From Georgenia satyanarayanai (GTDB lineage Bacteria > Actinomycetota > Actinomycetes > Actinomycetales > Actinomycetaceae): a stretch of DNA of 64,000 bases. Below are positions 17,143-25,877 of this stretch, in pieces. The stretch is from the NCBI RefSeq assembly GCF_009193135.1, contig NZ_VUKC01000006.1, positions 124,001 to 188,000 of the forward strand, read 5' to 3'. Position 1 is the stretch's first letter, and each line of letters starts with the position of its first letter. Both the position numbers and the translations under genes were made by a program. Below the pieces are notes generated by a model, which was not told where the DNA came from, did not search any database, and saw only the letters and a program-made list of their open reading frames with translations.

Positions 17143-17445
17143 ATGGACCTCAACGACGTCGGCGCCATCCTGGCGCAGATCAACATCGACCCGAACACCG
17201 ACGGACTACCCGGCATCGCACAGCTGCGCACCGTCGTCGGTGCCGTCATGACCGTGGGTCTGATCCTCGCCGTCCTCGCGCTGATCGTCTCAGCGATCGT
17301 GTGGGCGATGGGCGCCAACTCCGCCAACCCGCACCTCGCCGGCCGCGGAAAGAGTGGCGTACTCATCGCCCTCGGCGCCGCCATCCTGTGCGGCGGTGCG
17401 GTCACCCTCGTGAACTTCTTCTGGAACGTCGGACAGGCGGTGTGA
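17143..17445 (+). CDS. DUF6112-like small membrane protein (second copy)
   Basis: A 100-residue protein with MDLNDVGAILAQINIDPNTDGLPGIAQLR as its soluble N-terminus and two transmembrane helices (about residues 31-56 and 72-97), ending FFWNVGQAV. Helix spacing and the AxPH/GRGKSGVLIALGAAILCGGAVTLVNFFW end match the upstream copy in layout, so the pair looks like an old tandem duplication. GGAG lies seven bases before ATG 17143. It precedes the VirB6-like gene by two bases. Confidence 0.8.
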   Translation: MDLNDVGAILAQINIDPNTDGLPGIAQLRTVVGAVMTVGLILAVLALIVSAIVWAMGANSANPHLAGRGKSGVLIALGAAILCGGAVTLVNFFWNVGQAV

Positions 17446-17446
17446 C

Positions 17447-18820
17447 ATGGGCGTGTGCGACCTGCCGGTCCTGGGCACCGTCTGCGACACGGTCGGCGAG
17501 GGGGCCGCCGCCGCGATCATCAGCCCGTTCCAGATGCTCGCCGACGCCACCGTCGCCGCCGCCGCATGGACCATCGACATCATGTGGGCGGCGTTCGAGA
17601 CCACGACGTTCGTCGACATCACCAGCGGCCACTTCACCGCGATCTACAACATCATCTTCGGCATCTCGGTCTTCGTGATGCTGATCTTCTTCCTCTTCCA
17701 GCTCATCGGCGCCACGATCCGCCGCGAACCGGCCGCCCTGTCCCGCGCCATCGTCGGGTCCGGCAAGGGCATCCTCGGCTCATTCATCGCGCTCGGTCTG
17801 CTGGCTACGGCGTTGGAGATCACCGACCGCCTGTGCCTGGGGCTGATGAACGCCGCCGGGACCAACGTCGAGGAGATGGGCGGGCGCATCTCTGCGCTCA
17901 CCGCCGGTCTAGCGCTCTCGGGTGCGGGCGGGCCGGCCATGCCGGTCCTGGTCGTCATCGCCCTGGCGGGCTTGCTGATCGCGGCGTCGTTCATCGTGTG
18001 GATCTCACTCCTGGTGCGCAAGTCCTTGCTGCTGGTCGCGGTCGTGCTCGCGCCCATCGCGTTCGCCGGTGCGACCTGGGACGCCACCCGCGGGTGGGCC
18101 ACTCGGTGGGGCGCGTTCGTGCTGGCACTGATCGCCTCCAAGCTCGTCGTCGTGGTGGTGTTCCTCCTTGCCACTGCTCAGGTCGCAGCCCCGATCTCAG
18201 CCGACCTCCAGTCCTTCGCCGACCCAATGGCGGGGATCGTGCTGATGATGGTTGCGGGGTTCGCGCCCTACCTGACGTACAAGTTCATCTCTTTTATGGG
18301 CTTTGACATGCACCACGCCATGTCCGCCGAACAGGAGACCAAGCACGCCCTGAACCGCCCCACCCCCGTGCCGCATCGCGCCGCGCCCCGGCGGTCCCCG
18401 GCCAAAGTCCTTGATAGTCAGCCATCCCCGAGCGGGCGCGGAGCCGGCACGTCGGCCTCCCCTGGCGGCAGCGGATCTCCAGGCGCTCACATGTCGGGCC
18501 CCACGGCCGCCGCCCGAGGCGGCTCGGGAGCCTCGAGCGGCGCCACCGACGCCGGGGCAGGCGCTTCTGGTGGCGCGAGCGCTACCGGTGGCGCTGCCGG
18601 CAGTGCCGGTGCCGGTGCGGCGGGCGGTGCCGGTGCCAGTTCGGCGGGCGGTGCCGGTGCCAGTGCGACGGGCGGCGCCGGTGCCGGTGCGGCGACCGGT
18701 GGCGTGGCGGCTGGCGCCGTCATCGTCGCGGAGGCGGCCAAGGCCGGCCCGAGGGCCGGACGATCCGTTGCGGGCCATGTGGCCGATTACGACGCCGGCG
18801 CTCGAGGAGAACGCTCATGA
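17447..18820 (+). CDS. VirB6/TrbL-like polytopic conjugal transfer membrane protein
   Basis: A 457-residue protein. After an amphipathic N-terminus come about six to seven transmembrane helices between residues 60 and 285 (IYNIIFGISVFVMLIFFLFQLIGA; ILGSFIALGLLATALEI; PVLVVIALAGLLIAASFIVWISLLV; LLLVAVVLAPIAFAG; AFVLALIASKLVVVVVFLLATAQV; MAGIVLMMVAGFAPYLTYKFI). A charged segment follows, then a C-terminal tail of about 110 residues made almost only of Gly, Ala and Ser in imperfect repeats. This is the inner-membrane core of the mating channel by topology and position. The stop overlaps ATG of the SCO6880-like gene. Confidence 0.85.
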   Translation: MGVCDLPVLGTVCDTVGEGAAAAIISPFQMLADATVAAAAWTIDIMWAAFETTTFVDITSGHFTAIYNIIFGISVFVMLIFFLFQLIGATIRREPAALSRAIVGSGKGILGSFIALGLLATALEITDRLCLGLMNAAGTNVEEMGGRISALTAGLALSGAGGPAMPVLVVIALAGLLIAASFIVWISLLVRKSLLLVAVVLAPIAFAGATWDATRGWATRWGAFVLALIASKLVVVVVFLLATAQVAAPISADLQSFADPMAGIVLMMVAGFAPYLTYKFISFMGFDMHHAMSAEQETKHALNRPTPVPHRAAPRRSPAKVLDSQPSPSGRGAGTSASPGGSGSPGAHMSGPTAAARGGSGASSGATDAGAGASGGASATGGAAGSAGAGAAGGAGASSAGGAGASATGGAGAGAATGGVAAGAVIVAEAAKAGPRAGRSVAGHVADYDAGARGERS

Positions 18821-20271
18821 CCGCCCCTCGCGATGATGCCGGGCTCGAGCCGGTCACGTTCTCCCGGCTGTCCACGCGTGGGGTGCTGCTCGGCATGTCC
18901 ATCGGGCAGCTGGCAGTGGTGGCCGTGGCGGCAGCGACGTTCGTTGCCACGCTCTACCTCGGCGGGGATGCGGTGCTCTACGCGGTTCCCGTCGTCGGTG
19001 TGTGCGCGGGCCTCGTCTGGGTCAAGGTCGCCGGCCGCCCACTCGTGCAGTGGTTGCCGCTCCTCGCCCGGTGGCAGCAGCGTGCCACGACCGGCCAGCT
19101 CGACTACCGGGCACGCATCGGCAAACCGCGCCCTGCCGGGACACTCGCTCTCCCGGGCGACGCTGCCCGGATGCGGCAGTGGATCGACGCCGAGACCGGC
19201 AGCGTCTACGTCCACGACCCGCACGCCAACACCCTCGCCGCCGTCCTGGAGGTCTCACACTCCGCGTTCGTCCTGCTCGACCCCGCCGAGCAGAACCGGC
19301 GCACCACCGGCTGGTCCCGTGTGCTCGCCACAGCGTGCCGATCCGGGCGCATCGGGTACCTGCAGGTCCTCGAACGCACACTGCCCGACTCCGGCAAAGG
19401 GCTCGGTGACTGGTGGACCACCCACGGCCACGACGACGGCTCCTTCGCCGCGACCACCTACGCCGACCTCATCGCTCGCGCCGGCCCTGCCGGCGAACGG
19501 CACGCCACCACGATCTCCATCGCCCTCGACCTCACCGCCGCCGCCCGCGCGATCCGAGCCGCCGGAGGTGGCACGCGTGGGGCCATCGCCGTTCTGCATC
19601 AAGAGGTCGACACGCTCACCACAGCACTGCGCGCCGCCGACCTCGCACCCTCCGTTCCGCTCGGCCCCGGCGAGCTGGCGCTGGTGCTGCGCTCGGCCTA
19701 CGACCCCGTCGTCGCCGCGGCCCTCGAACGCCACGGGGCTCTCGGTCGAGAGCTCGCCACCGCCGGCCCCGTCTCCGTGACCGAGACCTGGGGGCACCTG
19801 CGCTCGGACTCCGCCCACCACGCCGTGCTGTGGATCTCCGAATGGCCCCGCTCCCTGGTCTACCCCGACTTCCTGCACCCCCTGTTGCTCGCCTCGGGCG
19901 TGCGGCGCACCTTCTCCATCCTGTTCACGCCCGTACGCGCCGACGTCGCCGCACGTGACATCCGTAAGAAGAAGACCGAGCACATCTCCGACGCGGCCCA
20001 ACGCGCCCGCATGGGCCAGATCGAAGACGCGACACAGTCGGCCGAATACGCCGACGTCCTCCAGCAGGAGAACGACCTCACCGCCGGGCACGGCATCCTG
20101 CGCGCCGTCGGCCTCGTCTCCGTCAGCGCCCTCGACCGGGACGAGCTCGAACGCGCCGTCGCCGCCATCGAACAAGCTGCGATCCAGGCTTCATGCGAAA
20201 CCCGGCGACTGTGGGGCCAGCAGGCCCAAGCGTTCACCGCTGCTGCGCTCCCGCTATGCCGCACGGTCTAG
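18817..20271 (+). CDS. SCO6880-family type IV secretion component
   Basis: A 484-residue protein with two N-terminal transmembrane helices (about residues 25-65, LGMSIGQLAVVAVAAATFVATLYLGGDAVLYAVPVVGVCAGLVWV), a PrgI-like arrangement, followed by a long cytoplasmic domain. The stretch from residue 110 (MRQWIDAETGSVYVHDPHANTLAAVLEVSHSAFVLLDPAEQNRRT) is the segment found in SCO6880 proteins, which correspond to a VirB3 plus VirB4 N-terminal region. The ATPase half is encoded separately at 21461. ATG 18817 overlaps the preceding stop. Confidence 0.88.
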   Translation: MTAPRDDAGLEPVTFSRLSTRGVLLGMSIGQLAVVAVAAATFVATLYLGGDAVLYAVPVVGVCAGLVWVKVAGRPLVQWLPLLARWQQRATTGQLDYRARIGKPRPAGTLALPGDAARMRQWIDAETGSVYVHDPHANTLAAVLEVSHSAFVLLDPAEQNRRTTGWSRVLATACRSGRIGYLQVLERTLPDSGKGLGDWWTTHGHDDGSFAATTYADLIARAGPAGERHATTISIALDLTAAARAIRAAGGGTRGAIAVLHQEVDTLTTALRAADLAPSVPLGPGELALVLRSAYDPVVAAALERHGALGRELATAGPVSVTETWGHLRSDSAHHAVLWISEWPRSLVYPDFLHPLLLASGVRRTFSILFTPVRADVAARDIRKKKTEHISDAAQRARMGQIEDATQSAEYADVLQQENDLTAGHGILRAVGLVSVSALDRDELERAVAAIEQAAIQASCETRRLWGQQAQAFTAAALPLCRTV

Positions 20272-20319
20272 CAGGGCCCACGGGGTAGCGGAAACGCGCT
20301 CGAGCTCGCGGTTGCTGGG

Positions 20320-20568
20320 TTATCGCCGGGTCACTGCTGAGGCCCATACCCAAGCGAAGCCTTCGCGGCCGTGGTCGTCGATGTAGCGAATCCACACCGC
20401 CTTCTGCGTCCATGCCAGAGCGATGGCATCGACGCGCGAGTGGCCACGGCGGGTGTGGATCCAGGCCGAAACCTCCAGAGGTTCGTCCGTCCGACGTACT
20501 GGTTCTCCATACTGTGCCGGCTCCAAGGTGGCGGCCTGTTCGCTCAGTGGCACCTGCTCGATCGCCAT
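20320..20568 (-). CDS. Small hypothetical protein, 82 aa, antisense within the transfer operon
   Basis: A compact soluble protein (VSAWIHTRRGHSRVDAIALAWTQKAVWIRYIDDHGREGFAWVWASAVTRR) with the look of a small beta-rich domain, encoded on the opposite strand between the SCO6880-like and following genes. Reading-frame composition is good and similar small proteins occur at this place in actinobacterial ICEs. No specific function recognised; it could be a regulator or entry-exclusion factor. Confidence 0.65.
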   Translation of the reverse strand: MAIEQVPLSEQAATLEPAQYGEPVRRTDEPLEVSAWIHTRRGHSRVDAIALAWTQKAVWIRYIDDHGREGFAWVWASAVTRR

Positions 20569-20994
20569 GCGGCCAGGTTACGCCGATATCGAACATCTGT
20601 TCCACTCTGCCGGTTTTTCGGATGAGTTCAGCGGGTCGTGGGCCGCCCAGCCGCACGGCCTGACTTGTCGCCAGTGTCGTTGGTCGACGTCTCGTCGGAG
20701 ATTCTGCGCGCGCAGCCACGGGTCCTGCCGCTGGACATGCGCCTTGAAGTCGGTGCGTTCAGCGCGCCACGTGCCGTGACGCCGCCTTGGATGGCGGGAC
20801 TGTTGGGTGGACCAAGCGCGATCGCGAGCTGCTCGAGAGATCGCGCGCTCCTCGAAGAGGCCATCGAAGACTGATGCAACGGGACGCCTCCCGTCGCGGG
20901 TCCCTGAGACGGTCGCGCGCACCGGCCAGCAGCCGCCGTCCCGGTGGAGGCCCCGCACCTGCCCGGTAAACGCACCGCTCCCAGGAGGTCCATC
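20569..20994. other. Intergenic stretch without a convincing gene
   Basis: A 426-base interval in the transfer region. Short frames exist on both strands (for example a plus-strand 78-codon frame from 20638) but none has a ribosome binding site plus convincing composition. The only clear element is AGGAGG at 20982-20987 serving the next gene. It may hold promoters for the divergent small gene and the VirB4 unit. Confidence 0.4.
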
Positions 20995-21447
20995 ATGGCG
21001 GACTACGATCGCCCCGTGCCCTCGGCCGACGAGGCCGCCGAGCACCTGCGCGCATTGGCGCACGCCACGAGCCACTTCCAAGATCCTGGTGAGACGTACT
21101 GGGTCCTCGGTGACCTGGGCGCGATCGCCAGCCGCCTCCGGGAGGCACTGGTCAACGTCGCCTCCGCGCACATGAACCACCGCGACCTCGCGCACACGGA
21201 CGATGGCAGCCAGCTCGAGGGCCGACAGCACGCGTACGAGGCAGCGATGGCTCTGCGGCGGGCGTCGGTCCTACTGGAGGACGTAGGCCGTCACGTCGAC
21301 GACGCGCAGTCCCACTCCGGGCGGATCGCCTGGCACGAGGCCACCACGGCCGGTGAGCGCGAGGGCCCCGAGCGAGAACCTCGGGCCACGGTCACGCACC
21401 GTGGCACCAAGCGCGCTGGTCGTTCCCGGCCAGGCCCGACCTTGTGA
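20995..21447 (+). CDS. Hypothetical ICE protein, 150 aa
   Basis: A soluble helical protein (SADEAAEHLRALAHATSHFQDPGETYWVLGDLGAIASRLREALVNVASAHMNH, then a second helical block AMALRRASVLLEDVGRHVDDAQSHSGRIAWH) with a disordered basic C-terminus. AGGAGG lies eight bases before ATG 20995. It is encoded 13 bases upstream of the VirB4-like ATPase gene and is likely co-transcribed; a chaperone or transfer-accessory role is possible but unproven. Confidence 0.75.
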   Translation: MADYDRPVPSADEAAEHLRALAHATSHFQDPGETYWVLGDLGAIASRLREALVNVASAHMNHRDLAHTDDGSQLEGRQHAYEAAMALRRASVLLEDVGRHVDDAQSHSGRIAWHEATTAGEREGPEREPRATVTHRGTKRAGRSRPGPTL

Positions 21448-21460
21448 GTGGGAGATCGTC

Positions 21461-23002
21461 ATGTCCCGTGTTCGAGCACCCAAGGTCGGGGCAATCGGCG
21501 TGAACGGCGAGCGTCTGCACACCGCGGTCCTCATCGCACCGAACGGGGAACGGCGCCGTCTGCGCAAAGCCCGCCGCCGCGCCGCGGCCAAGATCGCAGC
21601 CGGCGACCGCGCCGCCCGCAAGTCCGCCGGCCAGGCCCGCCGCATAGCTGAGGCGGCCGAGCGCCGGGCAACCGTGATCCTGCCCAAGGCGGGCGAGCCT
21701 GGGCCCGCGACTCTGCGCACGCCGAGCCGGTTCCGCCTGCCCAAGCACCAGGACACCTCAGCGACCTGGGGCCGCGCCTACCCGTTCCTCGCCGAGGGCG
21801 GCCTGGGCGCCGACGGCATGTTCGTCGGTCAAGACCTCTACTCCGGTTCCGCGTTCGTCTACGACCCGTGGGTGTTGTACGCGCGCGGCCTTATCACCGC
21901 ACCCAACGTCGTCGTCGCCGGCATCGTGGGCTCTGGCAAGTCCTCCCTCGCGAAGTCACTGTGCACCCGGTCCATCCCGTTCGGGCGACGCGTCTACGTA
22001 GCCTGCGACCCGAAGGGCGAATGGACACCCGTCGCGCACGCCGTCGGCGGCCAGGCCATCACGCTCGGCCACGGGCAACGCACGAGACTCAACCCCCTTG
22101 ACGCAGGCCACCGCCGCACCGATCTCGACGACACGGAGTGGACCGCTCAACTCGCGGCGCGCCGCCGTGACCTTCTCGGCGCCCTCGCCGAGGCGGTACT
22201 CGACCGGCGCCTGACCCCGCTCGAGCACACCGCGATCGACATCGCACTGGAAGGCGTGGTCCGCACGGCCGACGTGCCAATCCTGCCCATGGTCGTCGAC
22301 CGGCTCATGGCCCCAGACCGACGCGACGACATCGACGGGCGCCTGGCCGACGATGGCCGGCTGCCCGGGCACGCACTGCGACGCCTAGTCGCCGGAGACC
22401 TGGCCGGCATGTTCGACGGCCCCTCGACCGTGAGATTCGACCCGACCCTGCCGATGGTCACTCTCGACCTGTCCGCCGTCGCGGAGAACGACACGGCGAT
22501 CTCCCTGCTCATGACCTGCGCCTCGGCGTGGATGGAGTCGGCGCTGCTCGACCCCACCGGCGGGCAGCGCTGGGTCGTCTACGACGAGGCCTGGCGGCTC
22601 ATGTCCCACCCGGCGCTACTACGGCGCATGGACGCCCAGTGGCGCCTGGCCCGCTGGTTCGGGATCGCGAACATGCTCATCTTCCACAAGCTCTCGGACC
22701 TGGAGAACGTCGGCAACGCTGGCTCCGCCATGCGGGCGCTCGCCAACTCCCTCCTGGCAAACGCGGAGACGCGAGTGATCTACCGACAGGAATCCGACCA
22801 GCTCGGCGCCACCGCCGCAGCCCTCGGGCTGACCCGCACCGAACGCGCACTCCTTCCCACACTCGATACCGGCCAAGGCCTGTGGCGCATCCGCGAACGA
22901 TCCTTCGTCGTACAGCACCAGCTCCACCCCGCCGAAGCCCAGCTCTTCGACACCTCCGCCCGCCTCGCCGGTGGTGTTGACGGCCTCCACAGTGCCCCGT
23001 GA
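21461..23002 (+). CDS. VirB4/TraC-like conjugation ATPase
   Basis: A 513-residue P-loop ATPase. The N-terminal 75 residues are basic and probably coiled. The Walker A loop AGIVGSGKSSL lies at about 153-163, CDPKGEWTPVA follows, and the Walker B QRWVVYDEAWRLM is near 370, then FHKLSDLENVGNAGSAMRALANSLLANAETRVIYRQE, all typical of VirB4/TraC-type proteins. It powers assembly of the mating channel or substrate transfer at the membrane. ATG 21461 has GTGGGAG upstream. The protein lacks the N-terminal half found in full VirB4; that part resides in the SCO6880-like protein. Confidence 0.9.
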   Translation: MSRVRAPKVGAIGVNGERLHTAVLIAPNGERRRLRKARRRAAAKIAAGDRAARKSAGQARRIAEAAERRATVILPKAGEPGPATLRTPSRFRLPKHQDTSATWGRAYPFLAEGGLGADGMFVGQDLYSGSAFVYDPWVLYARGLITAPNVVVAGIVGSGKSSLAKSLCTRSIPFGRRVYVACDPKGEWTPVAHAVGGQAITLGHGQRTRLNPLDAGHRRTDLDDTEWTAQLAARRRDLLGALAEAVLDRRLTPLEHTAIDIALEGVVRTADVPILPMVVDRLMAPDRRDDIDGRLADDGRLPGHALRRLVAGDLAGMFDGPSTVRFDPTLPMVTLDLSAVAENDTAISLLMTCASAWMESALLDPTGGQRWVVYDEAWRLMSHPALLRRMDAQWRLARWFGIANMLIFHKLSDLENVGNAGSAMRALANSLLANAETRVIYRQESDQLGATAAALGLTRTERALLPTLDTGQGLWRIRERSFVVQHQLHPAEAQLFDTSARLAGGVDGLHSAP

Positions 23003-23222
23003 CTCCTGGTCGGCGGCCAGCCCCGACCTCGTGGCCGATACCGCGATCTGGCGGGCTCCTCCGGTTCTGTCGAGGCGGCCTACGCTCCCGCGGACGCCGT
23101 AACCGGATCGGCGAGCGGAACTCCTACGGCAACGACCTCGCCCTCCAAAGGCTGAGCCAAGCGCAGCCCATCGCCGCAAGGCGAATCGCCGGTGCGGGCT
23201 CCCTGCTGCGTGGGTAGAGCGG

Positions 23223-23654
23223 CTACGAGCCGGTGTTCATGTCGATGACTTCACGATGACCGATCGGCGAGCCGATCTCGACGTCAACGTGCGAAGCGAA
23301 GGCCATGGCAATGCAGTCAACCGACGCCATGGACTCGAGAGTCCCTACCCTCACGCCGACCTGGACCTCGCTCTCGCTCTCCTCGACCTCGACGGTCGCG
23401 CCGAAGCACTCAGCGGTGCCGGCACTGAAGCGAAGGCGCAGGACACCATCGTCAAGCTCCGCCCAGCCGCTGAGCCTCACCGGCTCGGCGGCTGCCAACG
23501 GCTCGCCGGTAGGCAGCTCGTTGTCCGACTCCGCGCTGTTCGAGGCGAGAAAGCGCGGTGCTGCTGTCTCGTTCGGGTTGGGGATGTCACCACCACCGCA
23601 ACCCGCCGCGAGAGTCACGGCAGCCACAACGGCTATGAGACGTAGGGGTTTCAC
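23223..23654 (-). CDS. Putative lipoprotein
   Basis: A 143-residue exported protein. The signal peptide MKPLRLIAVVAAVTLAAGC ends in a lipobox (LAAGC, Cys19), followed by Gly/Asn/Pro-rich linker and a small acidic beta-rich domain (RLSGWAELDDGVLRLRFSAGTAECFGATVEVEESESEVQVGVRVGTL) with two further Cys. GTG start at 23654 follows GGAGAG. It is the first of a set of small exported or membrane proteins placed between the conjugation ATPase and the ArdC-like gene. Function unknown; surface exclusion would suit the context. Confidence 0.75.
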   Translation of the reverse strand: MKPLRLIAVVAAVTLAAGCGGGDIPNPNETAAPRFLASNSAESDNELPTGEPLAAAEPVRLSGWAELDDGVLRLRFSAGTAECFGATVEVEESESEVQVGVRVGTLESMASVDCIAMAFASHVDVEIGSPIGHREVIDMNTGS

Positions 23655-23814
23655 AAGTTCTCTCCATCCTCGCTCTCGTTGTGCACCATGGTGGAGACGG
23701 CAGTGTCGAAGACGAGACGCGGTGGATGTGTCGGGGCGGCGGAACTGTCAAGTTCTTGTTGCGGTCGTTGCGCGATTTCCGCATTCTTGAGTGGGAAAAG
23801 AAGGGAAGCCACCG

Positions 23815-24024
23815 GTGGCCGAGAGACCCAAAAACTACACTTGGCTATTCATGTTGCTGCTAGGGGGCGCCTTGGGTGTCCTTGGCGTCGGGATGCTTAT
23901 GGACCCAGGTGGGGGCTCACCACCCCCTCAGTGGCCGTTTGGTACCACTGCTTTGGGGATCTCTTGTGTCGTCATATCAATTGCGCTGCTCTGCGGAGCG
24001 CTCTGGCAGCGCCGGAAACGATAG
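23815..24024 (+). CDS. Small two-helix membrane protein
   Basis: A 69-residue protein: short charged N-terminus, helix LFMLLLGGALGVLGVGMLM, Gly/Pro loop, helix ALGISCVVISIALLCGALW and a basic tail RRKR. AGGGAAG lies just upstream of GTG 23815; GTG 23791 is an alternative. Base composition is noticeably less GC-rich than neighbours. No family recognised. Confidence 0.5.
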   Translation: MAERPKNYTWLFMLLLGGALGVLGVGMLMDPGGGSPPPQWPFGTTALGISCVVISIALLCGALWQRRKR

Positions 24025-24093
24025 GCGATCCTTCACCGGGTCGGCAACGCACTTGGGGGCGGCACCGTGCTCCGCGGCGCTCGGCCGGCGGCC

Positions 24094-24121
24094 GGCGGGC
24101 GGCGGGCGGCGGGCGGCGGGC
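24094..24121. repeat. Heptanucleotide tandem repeat
   Basis: Four uninterrupted copies of GGCGGGC occupy 24094-24121, with a degenerate start of a fifth. The tract lies about 80 bases upstream of the small membrane-protein gene at 24201 and could change length by slippage. Confidence 0.75.
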
Positions 24122-24200
24122 GGCGGCGTCAGGATCGATCATCCGTGGCCGCCTATGGGCGCTGTCCCATCCGCATGGCTACTCTGCAACGGTGAGGAAC

Positions 24201-24386
24201 ATGAAACCGTGGTCGCGACAGTTCGCCTGGTTCGCCCTGATCACTGCGGCGCTGGCGATCCTCCTCGGCCTGTTCAATATGGCCGCCAACACCGCGCATC
24301 TCGGCTCTTGGCTGCCTCTGCTCCTGCTCATGCCGTGGCCGCTCTACCTGGCGATATGGAGCCTGCGAGCTCGATCTCAAGACTGA
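24201..24386 (+). CDS. Small two-helix membrane protein
   Basis: A 61-residue protein with helices FAWFALITAALAILLGLFNMAA and WLPLLLLMPWPLYLAIWSL. GGTGAGGAAC precedes ATG 24201. The size and topology resemble many actinobacterial small membrane proteins; no function can be given. It is part of the small-membrane-protein patch of the ICE. Confidence 0.55.
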   Translation: MKPWSRQFAWFALITAALAILLGLFNMAANTAHLGSWLPLLLLMPWPLYLAIWSLRARSQD

Positions 24387-24468
24387 CGACGTTCAGCGCT
24401 TCGAGGACTCCGCTAGCATCACCTCCCACCAGACGACGGCGGGTGAGGTTGTTGAGTGAGGAGGCGAG

Positions 24469-24759
24469 TTGGACCGGGATCCGGACCCGCAGAGGCCTCC
24501 GACCGTAGCAATCCTGATCTTCATTGGAACGCAGGCTGCCTTGGCGGTAATGGGCGGCATTTGGTCAACTTTCGGATCGAACACCGACGGTGGCGTGGTC
24601 TACCTCACCGGCGGTCTGGCAGGGGCGATGGCTGGCCTCACATACTTGGCCCTACGAGGCTCTGCGCTAGCCACCGCCGTCAGATGGACACTTGTTTTGT
24701 TGGCATCCGGTGTCGGCGCAGGCGTTGGGTATCTTATCGCTCAGGCTCTAATCAGCTAA
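24469..24759 (+). CDS. Small three-helix membrane protein
   Basis: A 96-residue protein beginning at TTG 24469 with GTGAGGAGG placed upstream. Three hydrophobic segments (TVAILIFIGTQAALAVMGGIW; GGVVYLTGGLAGAMAGLTYLAL; WTLVLLASGVGAGVGYLIAQAL) follow a charged N-terminus. It contains Gly-rich packing motifs but no catalytic residues. Unknown function. Confidence 0.6.
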   Translation: MDRDPDPQRPPTVAILIFIGTQAALAVMGGIWSTFGSNTDGGVVYLTGGLAGAMAGLTYLALRGSALATAVRWTLVLLASGVGAGVGYLIAQALIS

Positions 24760-25076
24760 CTGACCGAGGTCGCGGTGCTTGGGTCCTATCCAGATCGGAC
24801 AAGCGACGGATGCCTGAGTGTCACAGTCCCAAGCCTGCGCTTGGCTAACGCCACTCCCGCAGAGCGATCTCCTCGTGGCACCAGCCCGACGCTGCTGCCT
24901 TGCCATGGAGTCACGGATGTTAGCAGTGGGCTCTGGCCACTCCTCAGCAGCAGTACCCGAGCGTTCGCGTCACCCATCTTGCCGACAGAAGTCGACGTAC
25001 TCCCACCCCGTTGGTAGCGTGAAACAGGCCACAGCGCCCACTTTGGATCGCCCACAACACTGTCGGGAGGGCCGAC
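24760..25076. other. Intergenic stretch without a gene
   Basis: A 317-base interval between two small genes. Frames present are shadows with no ribosome binding site. The last bases (CGGGAGGGCCGAC) provide the ribosome binding site of the following exported protein. Confidence 0.4.
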
Positions 25077-25511
25077 ATGAGGACGAACTCGACCAGGACG
25101 CGCCGAGGGTTCGCGATCACAGCGAGCCTCACGCTTGCCGGCGCTCCACTCGCCGCGGCCGCGCCCGCACTGGCCGGTCCGAGCATCCCTGAAGATGTCT
25201 TGCGGGCTGGTATTGCGGTTGACCGCGAGTTCCGTGAACGGGTCGACCGAGAGCTGCCGGGGGTTTTCAAGCCCGAACAGCCAGGCCTGGCACCCCTCTC
25301 GTTCTTCGGTCAGACGAGTTGCGGCGCGCTCGTTTATGCGCTCGACCCAGACGCGGAGAACTGGAACGAAGTCCTCGGTGGGCTGTATCAAGGTGGCGTC
25401 ATCCGGGTTCGTCAGAATCTGATCGAGATGTGGGCCGAGGAGATCGGGCCTGCCAACGCAGAAGTGTTCGTCGACATCTCCATCGACACGTACTGCCCGA
25501 CTCTCATCTAG
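25077..25511 (+). CDS. Exported hypothetical protein with Tat-like signal
   Basis: A 144-residue protein. The N-terminus MRTNSTRTRRGFAITASLTLAGAPLAAAAPALAG has twin arginines before a hydrophobic run and an Ala-rich cleavage region, so Tat export is plausible. The mature part (about residues 35-144) contains EFRERVDRELPGVFKPEQPG and two Cys. GGGAGG lies upstream of ATG 25077. No family recognised. Confidence 0.65.
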   Translation: MRTNSTRTRRGFAITASLTLAGAPLAAAAPALAGPSIPEDVLRAGIAVDREFRERVDRELPGVFKPEQPGLAPLSFFGQTSCGALVYALDPDAENWNEVLGGLYQGGVIRVRQNLIEMWAEEIGPANAEVFVDISIDTYCPTLI

Positions 25512-25670
25512 GGGATCGAGCTGGCCGACCGGGGGACTGGAAGAGGTCACGCAGCCGGGGGCTGTCCCGCGTGTGAATTGTCTGCTGGGAGAGACTTCCC
25601 TGATGGGACGGAGTGTCGCGGGCAGTCGCCAGTCCGCCTGTGAGAGTCTCGCGGCCCGCCACTTCTCCGC

Positions 25671-25877
25671 TCAGCGATTTTTCCGAGCGCGGAATGCTTG
25701 GAAGAACATACCGATCCCGGCGATAACGCCAATGAACCCGAAAGCGGTCGGGCCGAGGGGTAGCAGTGCGCCCCGCCCTGCAGCGGGCATCATGAAGGCT
25801 GCCACACCACTGGCGACGAAAACCAATCCGGCGGCGATGAAGGCCATCCAGGCATTCTCCGGCTGTTTCTTGGGCAC
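25671..25877 (-). CDS. Small two-helix membrane protein
   Basis: A 68-residue protein starting at GTG 25877, just after AGGAGGGG. It reads VPKKQPENAW then helices AFIAAGLVFVASGVAAFMM and LGPTAFGFIGVIAGIGMFFQAF and ends RARKNR. A longer frame to 25946 lacks a ribosome binding site, so the short form is preferred. Unknown function; same patch as the other small membrane proteins. Confidence 0.6.
   Translation of the reverse strand: MPKKQPENAWMAFIAAGLVFVASGVAAFMMPAAGRGALLPLGPTAFGFIGVIAGIGMFFQAFRARKNR

Noticed and set aside
20638-20874. 78-codon plus-strand frame in the gap before the 150-aa ICE gene
   Set aside because: Competing minus-strand frames cover the same bases and neither has a ribosome binding site or a recognisable fold.
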